From a virus, in the IMG/VR virus record IMGVR_UViG_3300031576_000060, positions 1 to 52,509 of that record: a stretch of DNA of 52,509 nucleotides; one strand, given 5' to 3'. Below the pieces are notes generated by a model, which saw nothing but the letters and a program-made list of their open reading frames with translations, had not been told where the DNA came from and made no database searches. Below are positions 41,701 through 48,367 of the stretch, in pieces. The translations under genes were made by a program, and so were the position numbers. Numbering within the stretch: the stretch's first letter is position 1; every line of letters starts with the position of its first letter.

Positions 41701-42438
41701 TCAGGTCGATCCCATCGGAAGCGAATCGAGCGCCTTGGCGGTCGCGATGTGCGCGTTGAAGTCGGCCTTGATCTCGTTGGCGAGCGCGATGCTGGTCGCC
41801 AGATCGGTCGCGTCGACCGCCGCGACCGTGTTGGTCGCGTCGTTGACGATGTGGACGCCCGCCTCGGCCAGGTGGGTGTTCCACCGGGCCTTCTCCATGT
41901 TGAGCAGCGTGTTGGCGGTCGCCTGATCGGTCGCGACCGCGGCCGTCACGGTCGCGGCGCTGGCGGCCCGGTGGGCACCGACGTCACCGGTCGACGCCAG
42001 GTGGGCGATCAGCTTGCCGCGCAGCGAGTTGGCCAGCACGATGACGGCCGGCAGGGCGGCGGCGTCCGCGTTCGCCTCGGCCGTGATGCTGGCCGGGTTG
42101 GCCTTGTGGTACGGGGTCGTCGCTTCGGTGCCGCCGCCCGACACCGCCGACACGAACGCCTGGACGACGTCGTTGCGCAGCTTGTTGAACTGGCTGGACG
42201 GCGACAGGATGTCGGTCGCCTGCTCGACGACATCGACCCGAACGGCACCGCTGGTCCTGAGCGACCGAAGCGCCACGTTGTTGTTGACCTCATCGAGCGT
42301 CGCGATCGTGCCGACGTCCACGGTCTCGCCGGGGCTGAGCAGCTCGCGGACGCTTCGACCCCCGGGGCCAGGGCCCGCCTCGAACGTGATGTCCAGGCTG
42401 AGCGGAGTGTTGAGAAGATTCTGGATGTTGATCTGCAC
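41701..42438 (-). CDS. Small fibre-like protein with shared N-terminal module and helical repeats
   Basis: A 245-residue protein from GTG at 42438 with AGGAGAG upstream. The N-terminal about 75 residues (INIQNLLNTPLSLDITFEAG to VRVDVVEQATDI) match the start of the fibre protein at 8561-10192. A segment NKLRNDVVQAFVSAV follows, and then about three Ala/Thr-rich helical repeats of roughly 35-40 residues (ANSLRGKLIAHLA; MEKARWNTHLAEAGVHIVND; ANEIKADFNAHIATA). A trimeric fibre or attachment protein is inferred. Confidence 0.6.
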   Translation of the reverse strand: MQINIQNLLNTPLSLDITFEAGPGPGGRSVRELLSPGETVDVGTIATLDEVNNNVALRSLRTSGAVRVDVVEQATDILSPSSQFNKLRNDVVQAFVSAVSGGGTEATTPYHKANPASITAEANADAAALPAVIVLANSLRGKLIAHLASTGDVGAHRAASAATVTAAVATDQATANTLLNMEKARWNTHLAEAGVHIVNDATNTVAAVDATDLATSIALANEIKADFNAHIATAKALDSLPMGST

Positions 42439-42469
42439 GGGCCTCTCCTTGTTGAGGTAGGTGCCGAGC

Positions 42470-42502
42470 AGTCTAACGTGAGGCAGGACGGAATTTTAGA
42501 AG
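42470..42502 (-). promoter_or_regulatory. Class-2 promoter-like element
   Basis: CTTCTAAAATTCCGT (42502-42488), 12 bases, then TAGACT (42475-42470), about 30 bases before the GTG of the fibre-like gene. The same 15-mer and spacing recur at 44839-44807. Confidence 0.5.
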
Positions 42503-42664
42503 CGGCGGATCGACCACCAAACTACCACGAGCCCCACCCTTGTGTGCCGCGGTGCTGCGGCATCTCATCGTAGCGTTCGGCCGCGACACGCAAGCGCGCG
42601 GTCCGGCGCAAACGACGGCGATGTAGACGTCGCCATTCGGCCGTTTCCCGGCCCAACGGGCCAC
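42473..42664 (-). CDS. Possible small gene (63 aa), low support
   Basis: The 277-base gap between 42439 and 42715 holds this frame, starting at GTG 42664, product MARWAGKRPNGDVYIAVVCA and on. Third codon positions are GC-rich in its first 40 codons but not later. No SD is seen and the 3' end overlaps the class-2 promoter-like element. It could be a gene remnant. Another frame there ends GTQGWGSW and is equally unproven. Confidence 0.28.
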   Translation of the reverse strand: MARWAGKRPNGDVYIAVVCAGPRACVSRPNATMRCRSTAAHKGGARGSLVVDPPLLKFRPASR

Positions 42665-42715
42665 GGTGCTGTGCGTAACGATTCAAATCTGTGGGTAGTT
42701 TAGCAGATGGGACGG

Positions 42716-44647
42716 CTAGCCGGTGATCTTGACCGCCTTGACGCGCCCGTTCTCGACGATCATCTCGAACGACTTGCGCGCGGTCGCCTGCTTGTCGGGG
42801 CCGGTGTACCGCCCGGTGAACTTGCCCTCGATGATGCGGCGGTTCTGTTCGCGGGTCGACGACGTCACCTCGATGGTCTTGGGGTCGACGAAGTAGCGGC
42901 CTTCGGCGCCCCCCTGCTTCATGATGCCCCCGACGTGCGCGGTCAGCGCGTCCGCCAGGCTGGCGCGCAGGTCCTTCGGGCGCGGCGCGGCGGGCGCGGC
43001 GGTCCTGGGGGCGGGGGCAGGCGTGCGCGCCGGAGCGGTCGCGCCACGACCGATCTTCCGATCGATCACGTCCGCCTTGACGCGACGGCGCACCTCCTTG
43101 ATGAGGTCCTCGCCGTAGTCGCCCCAGTAGGCCCGGTAGTAGCTCTTGCCCATCTCGTCGAGCGCGCGCTTCCGGAGCTTCGGGTTCCAGTCGGCCGCGG
43201 CGGCCGCGCGACCCGCGAGCGCGGAGGCGGTCGGGACCGGCACCGCCCCCTTGGCCAGCGCGATCCGAACGCCGATCGACAACCAGCGACGAGCCAGCCG
43301 GATCTTCTCGGCGGCCTTGTGGTACCGGGCATCGATCTGGCCCCACGAGAGCGCCGCGCTGGCCATCTGGATGATGCCGGCCCGGTTGAGCCCACCCTTC
43401 CGCGCGGTCGTGAACGCGTGCGCGTCCAGCACCGCGACCACCGCCTTGCGAGGCACCAGCATCTTGCCGCCGAACGGATCCTGCACGGCCAGCCGTTCGG
43501 TCCCCGCCTTCACGACCTTGACGACGCCGGTCCGCAGCCCCTTGGACGCCATCCAGATGTTGCCGATGTCGACCACGTCCCCGACGGCCGCCAACGCGGC
43601 CGACTTGGTCGGGGTCTTCTGCTTGCCGGCCGGCGTGGCGGGCTCGGCGCGATCGGTGACCGCGCGAGGCAGATCGCTCTTGACGAGCTGGCGGCCGTAC
43701 TCCTTGAAATACGACTCCCAGTAGTCCCGGGCCTTCTCGTCGACCGCCTGCTTGCTGACCGACGCCTGCCTGGCAATCGACTGGGCGGCGGCAGGGCCGT
43801 CGGGTGCGACGTCTCGCTGGAGCACCCGGGTGGTCGCGCCGCTGTCCAGCAGGACGTCGAAGTGGGTGGCGGTACGGGCCAACAGCTTGCCCTTCTCGAC
43901 CGCCCGCTTGCCGATCCGCACCAGCACCTTGGTGCCCCGCTTGAAGCCGGCGAGCCGCCGGTCCTCCTGGGTCTCGACGACATCGCGCAGCCCCGCCGTC
44001 ATGGCGGGCGGCTGGGTGACGGCGGGCGCCTGTGCCGCGGGGACTGCCTGCGCGGTCGTCGCGCCGCACCCGCACTCACACGGGCACCCCTCGACACAGA
44101 CACACGTGCCGGTCGCGGCGCACCCGCAGTCGCACTGGCACGCACCGCCACACGAACACGCCTGCGCGGTCATGGGGGCGGCGGGCATCTCGGCGGGCAT
44201 CTGGGCTTCCGGTTCCATCGGCTCCCCTACCCCATCGTCCTGAGCGACCGGCGCCATCGGAGGAGCCATCTGGGCACGGTAGCGCGCCCCGCGACTCGCC
44301 GCCTTCTGCAACCTGGCCGACAGGCTCGTGGGACCGTCGGGACTGTCGGGCGCATGCGCATCGAGCGCTTCACCTTCGCCTTCGTCGAGCCGCTCGTCCT
44401 GCGCGCGGATCAGATCGAACCCGCCGCCCGGCCGCGCCTTCATCTCCCAGACGCGATGGGCCCGGCGGTCCAGGACCTTCCCGTCCTCGCGCTTGTAGAA
44501 GTCGCGCGCGACCTCCTCGACGCTGGCGTACCGCAGAGCGGTGGGCTGGAGGGCCGCGTCGGTTGCGGTCTCTCGCTTGCGCTGGCGCGCGGCCGCCTCA
44601 GCGATCCGTGCGAACCCGTCTTCCGTGAGGCCGAGCTTCTGCGACAT
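42716..44647 (-). CDS. Large protein with metallothionein-like Cys cluster (about 643 aa)
   Basis: ATG at 44647 is preferred because AGGAAGG lies nine bases upstream; ATG 44656 abuts it. About residues 164-194 hold 12 Cys in CxC and CxxxC spacing (ACSCGGACQCDCGC, TCVCVEGCPCECGCG), like a metallothionein. MTAQ and TTAQ motifs flank the cluster. A beta-barrel-like segment follows (GTKVLVRIGKRAVEKGKLL) with a second later (GDVVDIGNIWMASKGLRTGV). YWESYFKEYGRQLV and YYRAYWGDYGEDLI are a repeated helical motif. The C-terminal about 70 residues look like an alpha/beta domain. Function unknown. Confidence 0.6.
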   Translation of the reverse strand: MSQKLGLTEDGFARIAEAAARQRKRETATDAALQPTALRYASVEEVARDFYKREDGKVLDRRAHRVWEMKARPGGGFDLIRAQDERLDEGEGEALDAHAPDSPDGPTSLSARLQKAASRGARYRAQMAPPMAPVAQDDGVGEPMEPEAQMPAEMPAAPMTAQACSCGGACQCDCGCAATGTCVCVEGCPCECGCGATTAQAVPAAQAPAVTQPPAMTAGLRDVVETQEDRRLAGFKRGTKVLVRIGKRAVEKGKLLARTATHFDVLLDSGATTRVLQRDVAPDGPAAAQSIARQASVSKQAVDEKARDYWESYFKEYGRQLVKSDLPRAVTDRAEPATPAGKQKTPTKSAALAAVGDVVDIGNIWMASKGLRTGVVKVVKAGTERLAVQDPFGGKMLVPRKAVVAVLDAHAFTTARKGGLNRAGIIQMASAALSWGQIDARYHKAAEKIRLARRWLSIGVRIALAKGAVPVPTASALAGRAAAAADWNPKLRKRALDEMGKSYYRAYWGDYGEDLIKEVRRRVKADVIDRKIGRGATAPARTPAPAPRTAAPAAPRPKDLRASLADALTAHVGGIMKQGGAEGRYFVDPKTIEVTSSTREQNRRIIEGKFTGRYTGPDKQATARKSFEMIVENGRVKAVKITG

Positions 44648-44798
44648 GGTCGTCATCCTTCCTGATGTGCTCTTCGATCTGCTTGACCAACTTGGCGAGG
44701 ATCGGATCGATCGCGTCGACCGACATCCGCTTGAGCAACCGGACCGCGCCGTTGATGGCGGTGCGGTGAAGCGGGTTGTCGTAGACCTCGCGATTCAC
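44598..44798 (-). CDS. Small helical protein (66 aa)
   Basis: GTG at 44798; product starts MNREVYDNPLHRTAINGAVR and continues as two helices (LLKRMSVDAIDPILAKLVKQ). The sequence is protein-like throughout its first 50 residues, but no SD is visible. Its 3' end overlaps the next gene's start by about 50 bases. A class-2 promoter-like element lies just upstream. Confidence 0.52.
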   Translation of the reverse strand: MNREVYDNPLHRTAINGAVRLLKRMSVDAIDPILAKLVKQIEEHIRKDDDHVAEARPHGRRVRTDR

Positions 44799-44806
44799 AG
44801 GGAGGC

Positions 44807-44839
44807 ACGATAGCGCAGATTGGAACGGAATTTTAGAAG
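44807..44839 (-). promoter_or_regulatory. Class-2 promoter-like element
   Basis: CTTCTAAAATTCCGT (44839-44825), 12 bases, then TATCGT (44812-44807), ten bases before the GTG of the 66-residue gene. The 15-mer and spacing match 42502-42470. Confidence 0.5.
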
Positions 44840-45108
44840 TCGTTAAGATTCAACCGGGCCGCGGGACCGGTAGCTCGGCCGGGCACCCGGGGCATCGATG
44901 GACCCAGCCGGACCGATCGAGCTGCTCGACGTCCCGGACGCTGACGTGTCCACAGACCCGGTGCGTGATGATGAGGGTCCGCGTAGCTCGGTTCCCACTC
45001 GACCGCCAGGACGTCGGTCTCGATCTTGCGGCTGCCCCACCGGACCGGTTCGACGGGCCCGACCGGCGCGGGCGCGGGCGTGAACGACCAGCGATCGCGC
45101 GCCCCCAT
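44833..45108 (-). CDS. Small zinc-binding protein with a probable +1 frameshift
   Basis: ATG at 45108 reads MGARDRWSFTPAPAPVGPVE, later KIETDVLAVEWEPSYA. After about residue 44 the protein-like sequence moves to the +1 frame: RTLIITHRVCGHVSVRDVEQ, then RCPGCPAE, ending at TGA 44852-44850. The second part has a plausible zinc site (CGH, CPGC) and no start codon of its own. The first frame stays open to 44833 but with PHHHAPGLW-type shadow sequence. An indel, assembly error or recoding could explain it. Confidence 0.45.
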   Translation of the reverse strand: MGARDRWSFTPAPAPVGPVEPVRWGSRKIETDVLAVEWEPSYADPHHHAPGLWTRQRPGRRAARSVRLGPSMPRVPGRATGPAARLNLNDF

Positions 45109-45160
45109 TGTCAACCTTTGGTGCCCGTAAGGTTGACAATCGGCGACCGTAAGGTTGACA
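45107..45160 (-). promoter_or_regulatory. Repeat cluster: 12-bp inverted repeat plus a third direct copy
   Basis: ATTGTCAACCTT (45107-45118) and its perfect complement (45129-45140) flank a 10-base loop. A further AAGGTTGACA lies at 45151-45160, 22 bases from the second copy. The inverted arm covers the ATG at 45108. It could be an operator for a DNA-binding protein, or an RNA hairpin hiding the start codon. Confidence 0.6.
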
Positions 45161-45162
45161 GT

Positions 45163-45435
45163 TCAGTCGACCGACTCACAGCACTCCTCGGGCAGGAACG
45201 GGAGCCCGACGACCAAATTGTCGAACAATCGCTTGAGTTTGAGGAACTGCTCGACGGTCAGCCGTTCGGTCGCCACGTCCCAGCCCAACACCTCGGTCTC
45301 GGTCCACGGGCTTCCGTAGACCGCCGCCACCTCAACGTGCGGTTCCTTGGTCTCGACCCACACGACCTCGCCGATGAAGTGGCGGGTCCACGAATCCGGC
45401 CGGTGCGACCGGACGATCCGCATGCGGCGCATCAT
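45163..45435 (-). CDS. Small protein (90 aa), unknown function
   Basis: ATG at 45435 overlaps the upstream stop by ATGA, with AGGAGG four bases ahead. The product has a beta-rich first half (GEVVWVETKEPHVEVAAVYG) and a helix (TVEQFLKLKRLFDNLVVG) and ends CCESVD. Function unknown. It precedes the repeat cluster at 45107-45160. Confidence 0.68.
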   Translation of the reverse strand: MMRRMRIVRSHRPDSWTRHFIGEVVWVETKEPHVEVAAVYGSPWTETEVLGWDVATERLTVEQFLKLKRLFDNLVVGLPFLPEECCESVD

Positions 45436-46160
45436 TCATCCTCCTGGTCGTCGAGTCGATCGAGATGCGAACCGTCGATTACGACAAGCCTACGGGTCCA
45501 CCGGGCCGACTTGGGGAACCGGTCGGTGAGGGCCAGCTCGGTCAGCTCTTCGCGTGGTCGATCCACCAGGATGAGGGCGTCGCCGCGGATCGGGCACGAG
45601 CACACCCCCTTCGATCGGAACTTGTCGACCACGTAGTATTTCGGACGCCCGCCCCGCCGAACCGCCGACACGTCCACGATGGAGCACGCGTGCGCCGCGC
45701 AGATGTACTTCCGCTTCCAGTCGGGCCAGTCCATCTCGAAGAAGAACCGGAGCCAGTCGTGGAGCGTGTGGTACGAGACCCCCAGGTTCGCCTCGAACCT
45801 GGCGAGCACGTCGCGCCCCTCCGCGTTCGAGAACCAGTCGAACGCTTCGCGGCCCGCCTGCACGATGATGTCGGTGATGTCGTGCTTGCGCTCCGCCTGG
45901 AGCTGGAGGGCGCGCAATCGACCGCCGAACCGCTCACGACACGCCGGACAGAACTTGTTCTTCCAGGTCTTGAGAGCTTCGAGCGAGCTGGCCCGCACGA
46001 TGAATCGGGTGGTGCAAGCGGGTGTCAGGCACTTAGCCGCGAATTCCTGGGTCCGGCGAGCCCGTCGGCACGACCGGCAGTACGCGTTGTTCCGCCCGAT
46101 CGGGGGCTCTCGACACCCCTCCGTCCTACAACCGACCGGCTCGACCGCCTCACCCGCCAT
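45432..46160 (-). CDS. Zinc-finger/HTH protein (242 aa)
   Basis: ATG at 46160 overlaps the upstream gene; weak SD. The first about 80 residues hold several Cys pairs (GCRTEGC, YCRSCRRARR, CLTPAC, FCPACRERF) forming one or two zinc fingers. A helical part follows with NLGVSYHTLHDWLRFFFEMD, which resembles a helix-turn-helix, then ICAAHACSIVDVSAVRRGG and a C-terminal alpha/beta region. A DNA-binding regulator is a reasonable inference; it could act at the repeat cluster downstream. Confidence 0.6.
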   Translation of the reverse strand: MAGEAVEPVGCRTEGCREPPIGRNNAYCRSCRRARRTQEFAAKCLTPACTTRFIVRASSLEALKTWKNKFCPACRERFGGRLRALQLQAERKHDITDIIVQAGREAFDWFSNAEGRDVLARFEANLGVSYHTLHDWLRFFFEMDWPDWKRKYICAAHACSIVDVSAVRRGGRPKYYVVDKFRSKGVCSCPIRGDALILVDRPREELTELALTDRFPKSARWTRRLVVIDGSHLDRLDDQEDE

Positions 46161-47379
46161 CGACCGCCGTGTTGGCCAACGCCCGGTTCGACTCGGTCGT
46201 GACCCGCTCGATCGTGAGGTTTTCGACCGCCCAATCGAGCGCGGCATCGACGCCGCCATCTGGTTCGACGACCCCGACCCGCCGGCCAAACTCGCGGAGC
46301 AGCACGGTCTCGTGGAACATGCGGGAGACTTCACTGGCAAGAGTCGCGTCGTTCCCGATGAACCCGTTCGCCCGCAACTGCTCGATGTGGCGGGCCGCCC
46401 AGTAGTCCGGGAACGGCTCGAACCGGATGTCGGTCGCGCTCGACATCATCGCGTCAACGATCGCCTGCTTGATCGCATCTCGTTCGAGGCGCCGCTCGTT
46501 CGCTTCGGCGATGCGGCGCAGCCGGGTGTGCCACACCTTGACCGACGGGTAGCCGTACCGCTTCGCCACCTGCTCGGGATCCGCGAGAACGGCTTCGTGG
46601 ACCTGGTCGATGTGGATGTGGAGGTCGGTCTTGAGCCCATCGATCTCGACCGTCAGGACCTTTCGGTCCTTCGACTTCACCCCGACCAACTGGTCGGCGT
46701 ACTGCGTGCTGGCCGCCCACTCGTCCGCCGTGGTGAACAGGACGGCGTTGCGGCCGCACCCCTGCTCCCACCGGCGTCCCTCTCGCACCGCCGTGATGTT
46801 GGCGCACAGGACCGCGTCCCCCTGTTCCAGTTCGCCGGCCCGCTTGGGTCCGAGGACTGGCACGCGCACAAGCGCGGCGATCCGGACATCGACGAGCGCG
46901 TCGATCTTCGCGTCCGTCCTGATCGCCACGACGGGCGCGACCCCATTGGGATCGAACCCGTCGGGAACGCCCAGCGCCTCGGGGTAGAGGAAGTAGCCGG
47001 CGGTCACGCGATAGTGGTGGTCGGTCGCTTCGCCGCCCTCCTGCTCCGCCGCCGTGGCGGCCGCCTGGACGCTGACGTCGAAAAAGTAGAGGGCGATGCG
47101 ACCCTCGTGCTGTTCGGCCACCACTCGCTTGAGCAGCCCGTTGAGCACGTCCTCGTACAGCACCATCTTGCCGCCCACCACCATCTCGGCCACGCTGGCG
47201 GGCAGCTTGCCGCGCCGGAACCGCCGGAGCGCCTGGACCGCCGCGTTCCTCCGGTTGGCCGGGATGTCGCCACCGCCATTGGCGATCTGCACGATCGTCT
47301 GGTGGATCGCGACCCGGTTGGCCCAGTAGAACGCGTGGAACCGGGCGTTCAACACATCCTTCGCGACCTTGATGGTCAT
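46150..47379 (-). CDS. Protein of unknown function (409 aa) in the recombination cluster
   Basis: ATG at 47379 (MTIKVAKDVLNARFHAFYWA) is preferred; the open frame extends upstream through Asp/His-rich shadow sequence over the nuclease gene. The protein has an N-terminal helical domain, a beta-rich centre (ALYFFDVSVQAAATA, VRVPVLGPKRAGELEQGDAV, VEIDGLKTDLHIHID) and a helical C-terminus. No catalytic motif recognised. Between the PD-(D/E)XK nuclease and the zinc/HTH protein, a role in DNA metabolism is possible. Confidence 0.62.
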   Translation of the reverse strand: MTIKVAKDVLNARFHAFYWANRVAIHQTIVQIANGGGDIPANRRNAAVQALRRFRRGKLPASVAEMVVGGKMVLYEDVLNGLLKRVVAEQHEGRIALYFFDVSVQAAATAAEQEGGEATDHHYRVTAGYFLYPEALGVPDGFDPNGVAPVVAIRTDAKIDALVDVRIAALVRVPVLGPKRAGELEQGDAVLCANITAVREGRRWEQGCGRNAVLFTTADEWAASTQYADQLVGVKSKDRKVLTVEIDGLKTDLHIHIDQVHEAVLADPEQVAKRYGYPSVKVWHTRLRRIAEANERRLERDAIKQAIVDAMMSSATDIRFEPFPDYWAARHIEQLRANGFIGNDATLASEVSRMFHETVLLREFGRRVGVVEPDGGVDAALDWAVENLTIERVTTESNRALANTAVDGG

Positions 47380-47441
47380 GGCGTAGGGCACCGCCTTCGG
47401 GCGCGCACAGCAGTCGAGCAGGGCGAGGTCGGCGCCCCAAT

Positions 47442-47990
47442 CTACGGCATGGCTTGGCGCATGATCGGCATGGTCGTGGTCGTGGTCATCATCGTGACCG
47501 TCTCCTTCGTCAGGCTCGTCAACGTCTCCATCATGGTCAGGTAGGTCACCCGACCCTTCATCTGGATCGACCAGACCGGCCCCGTCTTCGCCCCCATCAC
47601 CCACAGGCTCGACGCCAGGTTCTCGTGGTCCAGCATCGCGTACCACGGGCGCAACTTCCTGGTGAACAGGAGGAGCGGGTGCTTCCCGTCCGGCGTCTCC
47701 TGCACCGTTTGATCCCACCACTTCGCGATCTGGCATTTGTCAGGGCTCCTCAGCAGTTGTTCCAGCGCCCACCCCTCCTCGCTCTTGACCTCGACGCAGA
47801 AGGGGAAGTCGCTCGCGGTCGTGACGATGTCGCCCGCCGCATTGAAGTCGTCTCGGACCTGCTTGCTTCTACCCCATCCGCCGGACGATGGGGTCCTCAT
47901 CCATTCGCCCGAGCCCCACCAGTCCCTGAGCAGCTTGGCGACCTCCCGCTCGTTCAAGTTGCCTTTCCTCTTGGACTTCTTGCCAGCCAT
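47442..47990 (-). CDS. PD-(D/E)XK nuclease, Holliday-junction-resolvase-like
   Basis: A 182-residue protein starting MAGKKSKRKGNLNEREVAKL. Glu in the first helix, GDIVTTASDFPFCVEVKSEE with Asp then E-x-K, and an Gln/Trp-containing helix (QIAKWWDQTVQ) fit the restriction-endonuclease-like fold of small phage resolvases and exonucleases. It probably cuts branched DNA (family-level inference). The C-terminus is low-complexity (ETVTMMTTTTTMPIMRQAMP). It follows the SbcC-like ATPase by one gene. The start could be upstream; no strong SD is seen. Confidence 0.75.
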   Translation of the reverse strand: MAGKKSKRKGNLNEREVAKLLRDWWGSGEWMRTPSSGGWGRSKQVRDDFNAAGDIVTTASDFPFCVEVKSEEGWALEQLLRSPDKCQIAKWWDQTVQETPDGKHPLLLFTRKLRPWYAMLDHENLASSLWVMGAKTGPVWSIQMKGRVTYLTMMETLTSLTKETVTMMTTTTTMPIMRQAMP

Positions 47991-48005
47991 CACCCGCTTG
48001 GGATC

Positions 48006-48032
48006 TTTAGCCCGCGGAGTCAATTTAGCCCG
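48006..48032 (-). repeat. Direct repeat CGGGCTAAA, two copies 18 bp apart
   Basis: Two identical nine-base copies (48032-48024 and 48014-48006) with TTGACT between them lie in the gap before the nuclease gene. They could be regulatory; the evidence is only the repeat and location. Confidence 0.35.
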
Positions 48033-48036
48033 GCGG

Positions 48037-48363
48037 CTAAGCCGGCCTCCCGATCTGTCCATCCCGCACGAACGTCTGGAGCAAGGCGGCGCGGTCGTGC
48101 AGGATGACGGGCGGGCTGATCCGGCGGGTGTCGTAGTAGACCACCGCCTTCTTCGTCATCTGGGTCTCGTAGATGTCGAGCGCCTGCTCGACCGCGAGCG
48201 CGTGGATCGGTCGCCCGTACCGCGCCTGAATCGCCCGGGCGTCTCCGAACAGGTCGAGGCCCGTCTGCTTCTTGCAGTCGGACGCGTGGCTCCCGTCCGT
48301 CCTGCCGCACGTACAGCGAGCGGACGGATCGAGAAAGGCGACGCGAATGGGCTTGAGGTTCAT
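48037..48363 (-). CDS. Small protein (108 aa) with Cys motif, unknown function
   Basis: ATG at 48363 with AGGGG upstream, overlapping the TAA of the SbcC-like gene. It has a Cys group near residues 17-30 (ARCTCGRTDG, DCKK) and a helix-rich rest (AIQARYGRPIHALAVEQALD). Family not recognised. Co-transcribed with the ATPase and nuclease. Confidence 0.65.
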   Translation of the reverse strand: MNLKPIRVAFLDPSARCTCGRTDGSHASDCKKQTGLDLFGDARAIQARYGRPIHALAVEQALDIYETQMTKKAVVYYDTRRISPPVILHDRAALLQTFVRDGQIGRPA

Positions 48364-48367
48364 CAGG

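Noticed and set aside
42522-44075. Minus-strand frame overlapping the metallothionein-like protein gene
   Set aside because: Arg/Gly/Ala-rich shadow in the wrong frame; the neighbouring frame has structured domains and a good SD.
47380-47736. Upstream extension of the 409-residue protein, Asp/His-rich
   Set aside because: It overlaps the well-supported PD-(D/E)XK nuclease in another frame and has no SD; it is probably shadow sequence.
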